Assembly (NCBI GenBank): GCA_015709575.1
Contig: CP054190.1
Location: 3,036,616-3,100,615 of the forward strand
Direction of reading: 5' to 3'
DNA from: Planctomycetia bacterium
Lineage (GTDB): Bacteria > Planctomycetota > Phycisphaerae > UBA1845 > Fen-1342
DNA length: 64,000 nucleotides
The number at the start of each line of letters is the position of its first letter. Position 1 is the stretch's first letter. The position numbers and the translations under genes are program-made. Shown in pieces: positions 56,084 to 64,000 of the stretch. The notes beneath the pieces are model-generated. The model had not been told where the DNA came from and did no database searches. It was given only the letters and a program-made list of their open reading frames with translations.

Positions 56084-57583
56084 TTACGGATTCAGCAGCG
56101 CCGCCACGAACGGATCAATGTCAAAATTGTCCACCGCGCCGGAGAGGTTCATGTCGGCATGGCGGCGGTGGCAATCCGGATAAGCGGCCTCATAGCCGGG
56201 GGCATCCAGCAGCGCCAGCACAAACGGATCGATGTCGAAGTTATTAACGAAGCCGTCGCAGTTCAGGTCACCGTAGGGCGTCGCGGCGAGCAGCGCCGCG
56301 GCCGCATCCAGCCGACCCCAGCCATAGTTGTTGTCAAACCCCGGCGCACCGAGGTCCACGGCCGAGGATTGCAGGACGGCGGCGACTTCGTCGTGCGAGA
56401 GCATCCGGTTGTAGCCCATGATCAGTGACGCCACCCCGCTGACGTGCGGCGCCGCCATCGAGGTGCCGGTCGAGAACCCGTAGCCGTTGCCGTTGCGGGT
56501 GGACCAGATCTCCCGTCCCGGTGCACAGATGTCGATCTCCGGACCGAAATTCGACACCGCATAGATCGCGTCGTTGCGGTCGGTCGCGCTGATCGCCATG
56601 CACCCTGGAAATCGCCCCGGGAACGCGACCGCGGTCGCCTGGTTTCCGGCCGCCGCGATGCACAGCTTGCCGGCCGCGTGCGCGTACGCGATCGCGTCCG
56701 CGAAGTACTGCGTACCGGTGTAATACTGCAAGCTCATCGAAATGATGTCCGCCCCGTTGTCCGTCGCGAAGATCACGCCGTTCGCGCACTGCGCCTCGCT
56801 GCCAAACCCGGCCGCCGAAACCACCCGCACCGGCATCAATCGCGCGTGGCAGTTCATCCCCGCGATGCCCGTCAGGTTGTTCACCAGCGCGGCGGCGATC
56901 CCGGCGGTGTGCGAACCGTGACCATGCGGGTCGTCGGTGTTGTCGTTCTCGTCGTAGGTGTTCCACCCCGGCAAAAACCGCCCCGGTGAAAAGAGGTCCG
57001 GATGACTCTGCTGAATGCCCGTATCGAGCATCGCGATCGCAATCGTGTTGTCGCCGGGAAATATGTCCCACGCGTCGCGGGCCTTGATGTCCGCCCCGAC
57101 CAGCCCGCCGGATTGCCCTGTGTTGTCCAGCGCCCACTGAATGCCAAAGTCAGGATCATTCGGCGCCGGTCCGGCCACCCCGCCGATCCCGTCCACTTCC
57201 GCTACCTCGACGCCCGGCAGCCCCGAGAACATCGTGGCCATCAGCACCGTGTCCGTACCCGCAGGCACCACGAATCGATACGTGCGCGTCAACCCCAGCG
57301 CGAAGGCCAGTTCCGGCTCGCGCGGTGCGGCCGGAAGAGCCGCTTTCACTTCCGCCGATCCCCACGCGGCACGCAGCGCGTCGATCGGGCCGTTGTCGAT
57401 CGAGGCGGCCCCGCGACCGTCGATCTGCGGCACGATCTCCGGCGCGAGCCGAACCAGGATGTGCGTAGAGGCAGGCCCGCCGAATTGATCCGGCGCGCCG
57501 GGAATCGCCGAAGCCCGGGCCAGCGAGACGTAGCCGACGCTCAGCGTGCAGACTGCAACGATCGAAAGGAATGCGCGAACCAT
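56084..57583 (-). CDS. Secreted subtilisin-like serine protease with dockerin-like tail
   Basis: This 499-residue S8 peptidase has an ATG at 57583 with GGGAGTG upstream. A signal peptide (about 1-25) is followed by a pro-region (to about 165) and the catalytic domain. The triad is Asp187 in MLDTGIQQSHPD, His222 in HGHGSHTAG and Ser375 in GTSMAAPH; oxyanion Asn is in AAAGNQ. The C-terminus has two dockerin-like units, DLNCDGFVNNFDIDPFVLAL and DMNLSGAVDNFDIDPFVAAL. The secreted protein at 41375-42526 has the same type of tail. It probably degrades extracellular protein and may be tethered through this tail (inference). Confidence 0.88.
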   Translation of the reverse strand: MVRAFLSIVAVCTLSVGYVSLARASAIPGAPDQFGGPASTHILVRLAPEIVPQIDGRGAASIDNGPIDALRAAWGSAEVKAALPAAPREPELAFALGLTRTYRFVVPAGTDTVLMATMFSGLPGVEVAEVDGIGGVAGPAPNDPDFGIQWALDNTGQSGGLVGADIKARDAWDIFPGDNTIAIAMLDTGIQQSHPDLFSPGRFLPGWNTYDENDNTDDPHGHGSHTAGIAAALVNNLTGIAGMNCHARLMPVRVVSAAGFGSEAQCANGVIFATDNGADIISMSLQYYTGTQYFADAIAYAHAAGKLCIAAAGNQATAVAFPGRFPGCMAISATDRNDAIYAVSNFGPEIDICAPGREIWSTRNGNGYGFSTGTSMAAPHVSGVASLIMGYNRMLSHDEVAAVLQSSAVDLGAPGFDNNYGWGRLDAAAALLAATPYGDLNCDGFVNNFDIDPFVLALLDAPGYEAAYPDCHRRHADMNLSGAVDNFDIDPFVAALLNP

Positions 57584-57670
57584 CGGAACACTCCCGGAAT
57601 CGCGGACCATGCGCGCACCGGCGACCCGGTGCAGCGGCAACAGCCCATCCCGCGCACACTGCGTATTTCA

Positions 57671-57700
57671 ATCATACTCTGCACCCGCCTGCAAGCCCAA
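57671..57700 (-). promoter_or_regulatory. Predicted promoter of the protease gene
   Basis: On the minus strand TTGGGC (57700-57695), 18 bp and TATGAT (57676-57671) are seen about 90 bp before the start at 57583. The spacing is one base longer than ideal. Confidence 0.4.
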
Positions 57701-57803
57701 TTCATACATTCCGTCTTGACCGAACAGCACCGCCACCACCGGGACCGCTTGCGAATTATCGGAGTTGCTGTTCCACCTCCGCCCGGAATACCCTCCCACC
57801 CCC

Positions 57804-58919
57804 ATGATCGAGCCTTGGTTCATATTCGGCGGCGGCGGCACTGGCGGGCACCTCTTTCCCGGCATCGCCGTTGCCGATGCGATCCGCACGCTGGAACCCG
57901 CCGCCCGCATCACGTTCATGACCACGGCGCGCGATCTCGACCGCACCCTGCTCGACCAGGCGGGATATGAGCGCATTCCGCAGGTCGTACGGCCGTTTTC
58001 CACGCGGCCGTGGCACTGGCCGGCGTTCCTGGTCGCCTGGCGTCGAAGCGTAAACGCTGCAACACGGTGCATGCGCGAACGGCCGCGCGCCGTGCTCGGG
58101 CTGGGCGGCTATGCGGCCGGGCCGCCGGTGATCGCCGCAGCGCGGCTCGGCATCCGCACGGCGATCCTCAACCCGGACGCGGTGCCGGGCCGCGCAAATC
58201 GCGTGCTTTCCCGGCGATCCGACGCCATTTTCGCGCAGTGGGAGACAACCCGCGCGCATTTCGTGCGGGGCGCCCCGTGCATGGTGGTCGGCTGTCCGAT
58301 TCGCGCGGCGTTTGCAGGGCCGCCGCTGGAACGCAGCGCAGCGCGGGCCGCACTGGGATTGGACCCCGCACGCCGCCTGCTGCTGGTGACGGGCGCCTCC
58401 CAGGGGGCGCAATCGATCAACGACGCGCTGGTGGACATCTGGCCGAGGTTTCTGGCGGAACATCCCGGCTGGCAGCTTCTGCACCTCTCCGGCGCAGCGC
58501 ACGAAACCGCCCTCCGCAGCGCCTACGCTCGATCCGGCGCGTCGGCGACCGTGCTGGGGTTCACGCATGACATGCGATCGGCCATCAGCGCCGCGGACGC
58601 GATCGTCTCGCGCGCCGGCGCCTCGACGCTGGCCGAACTGACGGCGGTCGGCCGCGCGTCGATCCTGTTGCCCTACCCGTATCATCGCGATCAGCACCAG
58701 CGCGCCAATGCGCGGGTGCTGGCGGAAGCCGGCGCGGCCATCCTGCTGGAGGATCGGCGCAGCGCACAGGAAAACGCCGCCCCCCTGCTGGCCGCGCTGC
58801 GGCGCCTGGCCGACGATACAACGCGCCTTGCCGTGGAGCAGGCGGCCGCTCGACTCGGCCGGCCGCACGCCGCACTGGACGTCGCCCGCTGGCTGCTGGA
58901 CGCTGACGCACTGTCGTGA
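57804..58919 (+). CDS. murG: UDP-GlcNAc lipid II transferase MurG, with divergent HEQN motif
   Basis: This 371-residue GT-B glycosyltransferase adds GlcNAc to lipid I in peptidoglycan synthesis. The ATG at 57804 gives the typical start FIFGGGGTGGHLFPG (normally GGTGGH). GASQGAQSINDAL corresponds to the GGSQGA motif, and GASTLAELTAVGRASILLPY with DQHQRANA forms the UDP-GlcNAc site. The motif usually reading HEQN reads NPDA here (AILNPDAVPGRANR). It is isolated from other dcw cluster genes. Identification as MurG is likely, but the active-site change makes the exact activity less sure. Confidence 0.82.
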   Translation: MIEPWFIFGGGGTGGHLFPGIAVADAIRTLEPAARITFMTTARDLDRTLLDQAGYERIPQVVRPFSTRPWHWPAFLVAWRRSVNAATRCMRERPRAVLGLGGYAAGPPVIAAARLGIRTAILNPDAVPGRANRVLSRRSDAIFAQWETTRAHFVRGAPCMVVGCPIRAAFAGPPLERSAARAALGLDPARRLLLVTGASQGAQSINDALVDIWPRFLAEHPGWQLLHLSGAAHETALRSAYARSGASATVLGFTHDMRSAISAADAIVSRAGASTLAELTAVGRASILLPYPYHRDQHQRANARVLAEAGAAILLEDRRSAQENAAPLLAALRRLADDTTRLAVEQAAARLGRPHAALDVARWLLDADALS

Positions 58920-58941
58920 ATTGTCGCCGATCAGCGCTGCG

Positions 58942-58970
58942 TAGAGCGGATTTCGCCCCCCTGCTACAAT
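58942..58970 (+). promoter_or_regulatory. Predicted promoter of the FG-GAP protein gene
   Basis: TAGAGC (58942-58947), 17 bp and TACAAT (58965-58970); the -10 is good and the -35 moderate. It is about 50 bp before the ATG at 59022. Confidence 0.5.
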
Positions 58971-59021
58971 CCCCGGACTGAACACTTGGACCTCTATCCC
59001 TCATTGAGCGGAGGCGTCGGC

Positions 59022-61364
59022 ATGCAGTTCGGTTTCCCCCTGTTTTCGCGCCGCGGATTGTCGGCGGTGCTCGGCGTCATCGCCACGGTCGGTCTTGGCG
59101 CGGGAAGCGCCGCCGCGGCGGACACGGTGGACCTCACCGACGAGCAGAAACTCGAACTGGCCCAGTACTTCGGCTTCGGACCGATGCAGATCTACAAGAT
59201 CAAGCACGGCATGAGCCAGCTCCGCATCGCCGACCTGAACAACGACGGCCGAAAGGACATCGCCGTCTGGAACAGTCATCAGAACCGCATCGAGGTGCTC
59301 TACCAGCCGTCGCCGGACGGCTCACCCGCGACCGGCCGCAGCGTGGCGCAGGCCGAGCTGAAGAAGAACGAACTGCCCAACCGCGGCGACATGCGGGTGG
59401 AGAGCATCCCCGTCTCCTATCGCGTCTCCTCCATGGAGATCGCGGAGGTCACGGGCGACAACCGGCTCGACATCGTCTTTTTCGGTGAGCCGAAGGAACT
59501 GGTGATCCTGCCGGGCAACGCCGACGGCTCGTTCGGTCCGGCCGACAGCGTGCGCGCCCCGGACGGCGACGCCCGCGGCGGCGCCATCGCCATCGGCGAT
59601 TTCAACGGCGACAAGCGCAGCGATGTGGCGCTGATCGGTGCCGAGGTGCTGCAGGTTTTCCATCAGAAGCCCGAGGGCGGTCTGGCCAAGCCGCTGCGGA
59701 TCGTGCACAACATTAAGCAGCCCTACCTGCTGCTCTCCGGCGACTTCAACAAGGACGGCCGGACCGATCTGTTGGTCGGAGTGGATGACGACGAGTACGG
59801 CGCGTCCATCTGGCTTCAGGAGGGCAATGGCACGCTCGGGCCGCTGCGTCGCGTGAAAATGCCCAAGGCCCGCAGCCTGACCATCGCGCGCGGCGCGGAT
59901 GGCGATGACCTGCTTACCATCGAGGCAACCACCGGACGCCTGAAGCACTACAGTTGGGGCGATCGCAAGGAAACGGCCAGCCTCGCCGACTGGCCGCAGG
60001 TCTGGCACACGTACCCGACCCGCAGCCAGAGCAAGCGCCGCCCGATCGCCGTGGCGGATGTGAATCACGACGGCAAGCCGGACGTGATCGCCGCGGATCC
60101 CGATTCCGCGCAGTTCTTCCTGTTCGAGCAGGGTGAAACCGGCCTGCATCCGGGCGTGGCCTACCCGGGCCTCGCCAAGGCGCTCGATATCTGTGTCGCG
60201 GACATCGACGGCGACGGGCGCAATGAGATTCTCAGCGCCAGCGCCGAGGAGAAGATGATCGGGATTTCTCGTTTCGAGGGCGACCGGGTCAGCTTCCCGC
60301 GCCCCTTCGAGAGCCGCGGCGAGCCGCTGGCCGTGACGGTCGCCGCCATGCGGGTCGGCCAGAAGGCCAACGTGCTGGTCTATGCAACGCGGGTGGAGAA
60401 GAAGCTGCACCTGGTGCTGGCGAACCCCACGGACGGCAAGGAGACCGCGACCTGGCCGCTCGAGGGGCTGGATGACGACCCGGCCGGCATCCGCATGGCC
60501 GATGCCAACCAGGACGGTTTGAACGATATCCTTGTGTTCGTGCCCTTCGGAGCGCTGCAGACCTACCTGCAGAAGTCCGACGGATCGTTCGAAAAAATCA
60601 GCGGCGCCGGGGCACGCGAGGGCCTGGTGAAGGAAGTCGCGCTGGCGGGTTTCGAGGTCATTGACGTGACCGGCGACGACAAACCCGAGTTGCTCTTCGC
60701 GACCAAGACCTTCGCCCGCGCCCTGATCGTCAAGGACGGCCAGTGGACGGTGGTCGATCAGTACAACCCGGAATCCAGCGATGCTCAGATCACCGGCTTG
60801 GCCGTTCTGCCCGGCGAGAAGGGCAGCCCGACCGTCGCCCTCTATGACAAGCGCGCCCGCGACCTGCTCATCATGAACCGCCGCGAAGACCGCACCTACG
60901 CGGTGACGCAGACCATGCCGATCGGCTCGCTGGACGTCACCTACATGGGCGGCGCTGCGCTGGCCGGCCGTCGCCCGGCCCTGCTGATCGCCGACGCGCG
61001 CACTCTGATGCTCGCCCAGCCGGGCGAGGACGCCCGCACGCTGGTCGAGCGCCGGGCGCACGAGACCATCATCAAGGACGCCTACCTGCTCGACTCGGTC
61101 GTAGGCGACCTGAACCACGACGGCATCCGCGACGTGGCGGTCTTCGACGGCCGCAAGGCCAACGTCGAGATCCTGACGGATGCGCCAAATGGCGAATTCG
61201 TCAAAGCGCTTTCGTTCCAGGTGTTCCAGGGCAAGCGCTTCCGCGACGACCCGAACGCCCGCGGCGAGCCGCGCGAGGGCGCGATTGGCGATGTCACCGG
61301 CGACGGCCGGGACGACCTCGTGCTGCTGATTCACGACCGCGTGATCGTCTACCCCGGCGAATAG
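59022..61364 (+). CDS. Secreted FG-GAP/VCBS repeat protein
   Basis: This 780-residue protein starts at an ATG eight bases after CGGAGG. The signal peptide (about 1-34, ending AAA) leads to at least eight FG-GAP/VCBS-type repeats with Asp-rich loops. These are DLNNDGRKDIAVW, DFNGDKRSDVALIG, DFNKDGRTDLLVG, DVNHDGKPDVIAAD, DIDGDGRNEIL, DANQDGLNDILVF, DLNHDGIRDVAVFDG and DVTGDGRDDLVLL. They form a calcium-binding beta-propeller like those of integrin-like planctomycete surface proteins. No catalytic residues were seen. It probably binds a ligand or an extracellular partner. It is followed by the DUF4139 gene 149 bp away. Confidence 0.83.
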   Translation: MQFGFPLFSRRGLSAVLGVIATVGLGAGSAAAADTVDLTDEQKLELAQYFGFGPMQIYKIKHGMSQLRIADLNNDGRKDIAVWNSHQNRIEVLYQPSPDGSPATGRSVAQAELKKNELPNRGDMRVESIPVSYRVSSMEIAEVTGDNRLDIVFFGEPKELVILPGNADGSFGPADSVRAPDGDARGGAIAIGDFNGDKRSDVALIGAEVLQVFHQKPEGGLAKPLRIVHNIKQPYLLLSGDFNKDGRTDLLVGVDDDEYGASIWLQEGNGTLGPLRRVKMPKARSLTIARGADGDDLLTIEATTGRLKHYSWGDRKETASLADWPQVWHTYPTRSQSKRRPIAVADVNHDGKPDVIAADPDSAQFFLFEQGETGLHPGVAYPGLAKALDICVADIDGDGRNEILSASAEEKMIGISRFEGDRVSFPRPFESRGEPLAVTVAAMRVGQKANVLVYATRVEKKLHLVLANPTDGKETATWPLEGLDDDPAGIRMADANQDGLNDILVFVPFGALQTYLQKSDGSFEKISGAGAREGLVKEVALAGFEVIDVTGDDKPELLFATKTFARALIVKDGQWTVVDQYNPESSDAQITGLAVLPGEKGSPTVALYDKRARDLLIMNRREDRTYAVTQTMPIGSLDVTYMGGAALAGRRPALLIADARTLMLAQPGEDARTLVERRAHETIIKDAYLLDSVVGDLNHDGIRDVAVFDGRKANVEILTDAPNGEFVKALSFQVFQGKRFRDDPNARGEPREGAIGDVTGDGRDDLVLLIHDRVIVYPGE

Positions 61365-61513
61365 CCCGCCGGTCGGCGGAATTCGCGGGAACCGCGACCG
61401 CCCGCAGCGCGTCTGATCGACAGGCGTACAACGTCACGAAGCGCCACGTCGCGCCGGTTGTGCACTGATCCGCACCGGCCACGCTGCCGCGCGCCCCCTT
61501 GGAGCCGCTCCCG

Positions 61514-63613
61514 ATGAACCGCCCGCTCACGCTGCTCACGCTCGCGTCACTCTCCCTGCTTGTCCCGCCCGCCTTCTCCGCCGACACCGATCTGCGCGTC
61601 ACGCGCCTGGCCCTGTTCAACAGCGGCGTCGGCTATTTCCAGTGCGACGCGACCGTCGGCGACAACGCCGCCGTCGAGCTCAAGTTCCGCACCGAGCAGG
61701 TAAACGACATCATCAAGTCGCTGGTCGTGCAGGATTTCGACGGCGGCACGATCGGCTCGGTGGGCTACGCCTCGCGCGACCCGATCGACCGCACGCTGCG
61801 CAGTTTCGCCGTGGACATCACCGGTCGGCCGTCGCTGGCGCAGTTGCTGGAGCAGTTGCGCGGCGAGGCGGTCGAGATCAGCGGCTCGCGCGGCGCAAAG
61901 GGCATGGTCGTCGGAGTGGAGAAACGCAAGAAGCCCGTCGGCGACTCGTCGATCGAGACGGAAGTCGTCAACGTCTTCACCGACGGCGGCGTCGTGCAGG
62001 TCGAAATCGCCGAGATCGAGCGCCTGCGGTTCACGAATGAGAAGATCAACAGCGAGCTGCGCAAGGCGTTGGAGACGCTCGCCAACAGTCACGACGCCGA
62101 CAAGAAAACCGTCCGCATCGAGTTCCTCGGCAAGGGCAATCGACGGGTCCGCGCCGCCTACCTGCTCGAAACGCCGATCTGGAAGACCAGCTACCGGCTG
62201 GTGCTCGGCGACGCGCCGGAGCGCAAGCCGTTCCTGCAGGGCTGGGCGACGGTCGAGAACGCCACCGAGGAGGACTGGAACGACGTGCGGCTGTCGCTGG
62301 TGTCCGGCCGGCCGATCTCCTTCCGCATGGACCTCTATACGCCGATTTATATTCCCCGTCCGGTCGAGCAACTGGAGCTGTACGCCTCGCTGCGCGCCCC
62401 GGAGTTCGCCGCCGGGCTTGTGGATCGCGATGATGCGGGCGCTGACGGGCAGTTTGCGCGTCGCAGACGGGTGTCGGAGCGGCTGCGGGCTGAAATGAAA
62501 GCGCCCGGCGCCCCGCCTGCTCCGGCGGCGGCGGCGATCGGCGGCGCGGGCGGGCGCTTCAACGATGCGCTCGCCGAGTCGACCACCGCCGGCGCTGAAT
62601 TCATGAAGCTCGATCTCGAAGGCGGCGGCGTCGCCTCTGTCGCCGAGGCACAGGAAGCGGGCGAGTTGTTCGAATACGTCATCAGCGAGCCGGTCAGCAT
62701 CGGCCGGCAGCGCTCGGCCATGTTGCCAATCGTCAACCAGGCCGTCACCGCCGAGAAGGTCAGCATCTACAACCCCGCCACGCACCCGCGCCACCCGCTC
62801 AACGGCCTCAAGCTCACCAACGATACGCCGCTGCACCTCATGCAGGGGCCGGTCACGATCTTCGACGGCGACGTCTACGCCGGCGACGCCAAGCTCCCCG
62901 ACCTGAAGCCCGCCGAGAGCCGCCTGGTCGGCTACGCGCTGGACCTCGGAACCGATGTGCAGGTCGAGTCCAAGTCTCACCCGGCCAGCCTGGTTTCGCT
63001 GAAAATCGTCCGCGGCGTGCTCTGGCACCGCCACAAGTATGTCGATGAGCGCACCTACACCATTCGCAACAAGGTCTCTCGCCCGCGAACGGTGATCCTG
63101 GAGCAGCCCTGGAGCAGCGAGTGGAAGCTGGTCGAACCGGCCGAGCCGTATGAGCGCGCCGGCGGCCTGCTGCGGTTCCGCGTAAACGTCGGCGCGGATG
63201 CCGTCGCGATGCAGCCGGTGCGGCTCGAATGGGTGCGGGAGGAACAGGTCGCACTGCTGTCGATGAACAGCGACGCGCTGCTTTGGTACGTCAACTCAGG
63301 CGCGGCCAGCGACAAGCTCAAGGCCGCGCTGAACCGCGCCATCGAGCTGCGCCAGAAGATGGATCAGACCGCGCAGGCGGCCGCCATCGCCGAGCGCCGC
63401 GCCGCCGACGCCGCCGGCGAGCAGGGCCGCGTCCGCGAGAATCTCAAGACGCTCGACAGGAGCAGCGATTCGTACCGCAAGCAACTCGCGAAGTTTGACC
63501 AGCTCGAAACGGAAATCGAGACCACACGCAAGGAAGCCGAGCGCCTCCGTGGCGAAGAGGCGGCGCAGCGCGTCGCCCTCGAGAACTACCTGGCCGCGCT
63601 GGAGATTGAGTAG
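61514..63613 (+). CDS. Secreted DUF4139-domain protein
   Basis: The ATG at 61514 (GGAG nine bases upstream; a TTG at 61499 would place that site inside the gene) gives 699 residues. A signal peptide (about 1-22) is followed by a beta-rich N-terminal domain and a region with WKTSYRLVLGDAPERKPFLQGWATVENATEEDW. This matches the DUF4139/mucoidy inhibitor A-type family (strictly, only its pattern). The C-terminus is a long charged coiled coil (about 585-695). Function in this family is unknown; an envelope role is assumed from the signal peptide. Confidence 0.7.
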   Translation: MNRPLTLLTLASLSLLVPPAFSADTDLRVTRLALFNSGVGYFQCDATVGDNAAVELKFRTEQVNDIIKSLVVQDFDGGTIGSVGYASRDPIDRTLRSFAVDITGRPSLAQLLEQLRGEAVEISGSRGAKGMVVGVEKRKKPVGDSSIETEVVNVFTDGGVVQVEIAEIERLRFTNEKINSELRKALETLANSHDADKKTVRIEFLGKGNRRVRAAYLLETPIWKTSYRLVLGDAPERKPFLQGWATVENATEEDWNDVRLSLVSGRPISFRMDLYTPIYIPRPVEQLELYASLRAPEFAAGLVDRDDAGADGQFARRRRVSERLRAEMKAPGAPPAPAAAAIGGAGGRFNDALAESTTAGAEFMKLDLEGGGVASVAEAQEAGELFEYVISEPVSIGRQRSAMLPIVNQAVTAEKVSIYNPATHPRHPLNGLKLTNDTPLHLMQGPVTIFDGDVYAGDAKLPDLKPAESRLVGYALDLGTDVQVESKSHPASLVSLKIVRGVLWHRHKYVDERTYTIRNKVSRPRTVILEQPWSSEWKLVEPAEPYERAGGLLRFRVNVGADAVAMQPVRLEWVREEQVALLSMNSDALLWYVNSGAASDKLKAALNRAIELRQKMDQTAQAAAIAERRAADAAGEQGRVRENLKTLDRSSDSYRKQLAKFDQLETEIETTRKEAERLRGEEAAQRVALENYLAALEIE

Positions 63614-63750
63614 CGCCGACGGTCCCACTCGCGTCGACTCTCGCGCTGGGCGCGCGAGTCGCCGAAACCCAGTCCCGCCGCCGCGGTCTCAGAATCGGCG
63701 CGCCGCGCTCAACTGATGCCGATGATCTTGAGCGATGCGCCCGCAGTTCC

Positions 63751-63852
63751 GGCCCCGCAGGGGCCGCGGATTGTAGCCACGGGTGGAGTCGCCGCGCAGC
63801 GGCGACGAAACCCGTGGACACGAGAGGACGACACTCCAAGCCCCGGAGGGGC
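63751..63852. repeat. Partial copy of the inverted-repeat element
   Basis: GGCCCCGCAGGGGCC is followed by ATTGTAGCCACGGGTGGAG, a small hairpin TCGCCGC GCA GCGGCGA, then AACCCGTGGAC and CCCCGGAGGGG. This is the left half of the element at 13238-13483. It lies in the gap between convergent genes (63613 plus-strand stop, 63886 minus-strand stop). Confidence 0.8.
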
Positions 63853-63885
63853 GCAGGAAGCGCACCGCTTTCCTCAGGCTACTCG

Positions 63886-64000
63886 CTAGAACAGCGCGGT
63901 CGGGTTCTGGTGCGTGACCAGCGTCATACCCGTGCCCGCAGCGCCGGGCGCTCCGGTCGTGCCATCTGCGGCGATCACGCCGCCGTCGCCGCCGTCGCCC
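63886..64000 (-). CDS. Glycine-rich protein, 3' end only
   Basis: The last 37 codons of a minus-strand gene end with TAG at 63886. The visible part begins GDGGDGGVIAADGTTGAPGA and ends TLVTHQNPTALF. The Gly/Asp/Ala-rich pattern resembles repetitive surface proteins. The rest lies beyond the right edge. No family can be assigned. Confidence 0.5.
   Translation of the reverse strand, partial: GDGGDGGVIAADGTTGAPGAAGTGMTLVTHQNPTALF

Overview
The window is a high-GC chromosomal segment that most likely comes from a planctomycete, probably near the Phycisphaerae. This is inferred from several features: two secreted proteins carry dockerin-like NFDIDPFV repeats; there is a pseudopilin with a planctomycete-style C-terminal domain; TatC has a long periplasmic insertion; several secreted FG-GAP or beta-propeller proteins are present; and leaders are short with GGAG-type ribosome binding sites and frequent GTG or TTG starts. 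No tRNA, rRNA, CRISPR array, transposase or prophage was recognised.

Layout. (1) 1-5275, minus strand: the S10 ribosomal protein operon from rpsJ to the truncated rpsQ, with its own promoter. (2) 5741-10674: a secreted S74-chaperone protein, then mreC and mreB (cell shape), a 55-residue membrane protein and a membrane-anchored coiled-coil protein. (3) 10973-11914 phoH, followed by a 2.6 kb non-coding island of tandem 21-bp repeats, paired hairpins and two copies of an inverted-repeat-bounded element (11915-14523). (4) 14524-21688: rRNA methyltransferase, mutL, hslU, an FHA/GAF/SpoIIE-type phosphatase and a small lipoprotein. (5) 21962-31347: a membrane spermidine-synthase-like protein with an upstream hairpin terminator or attenuator, a beta-propeller protein, GspE/PilB ATPase, a zinc-ribbon membrane protein, a pseudopilin and an ECF sigma factor. 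(6) 31426-36079: topA with six zinc fingers and ribBA. (7) 36303-40400: a five-gene type II fatty-acid or polyketide-like cluster (dehydratase, ACP, dehydratase, degenerate ketosynthase, intact ketosynthase). (8) 40401-41374: a second repeat island of the same families. (9) 41375-48153: a dockerin-like secreted protein, TPR lipoprotein, small lipoprotein, tatC, NHL-repeat lipoprotein and two thioredoxin-fold proteins. (10) 48292-51736: GNAT enzyme, a candidate oriC or regulatory region, dnaA and a PHP-domain phosphoesterase. (11) 52403-56078: a tightly overlapping operon of a secreted protein, a GlcF-like iron-sulfur protein and an ABC ATPase. (12) 56084-64000: subtilisin-like protease, murG, a large FG-GAP protein, a DUF4139 protein, a third fragment of the inverted-repeat element and the 3' end of a glycine-rich protein gene.

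The most unusual features are the repeat islands and the ketosynthase pair. The islands lie only between the 3' ends of convergent genes. They contain unrelated repeat families that share a 21-bp period and two hairpins of the same design. In the lipid-like cluster, one of two adjacent ketosynthases keeps its cysteine but has lost both catalytic histidines.
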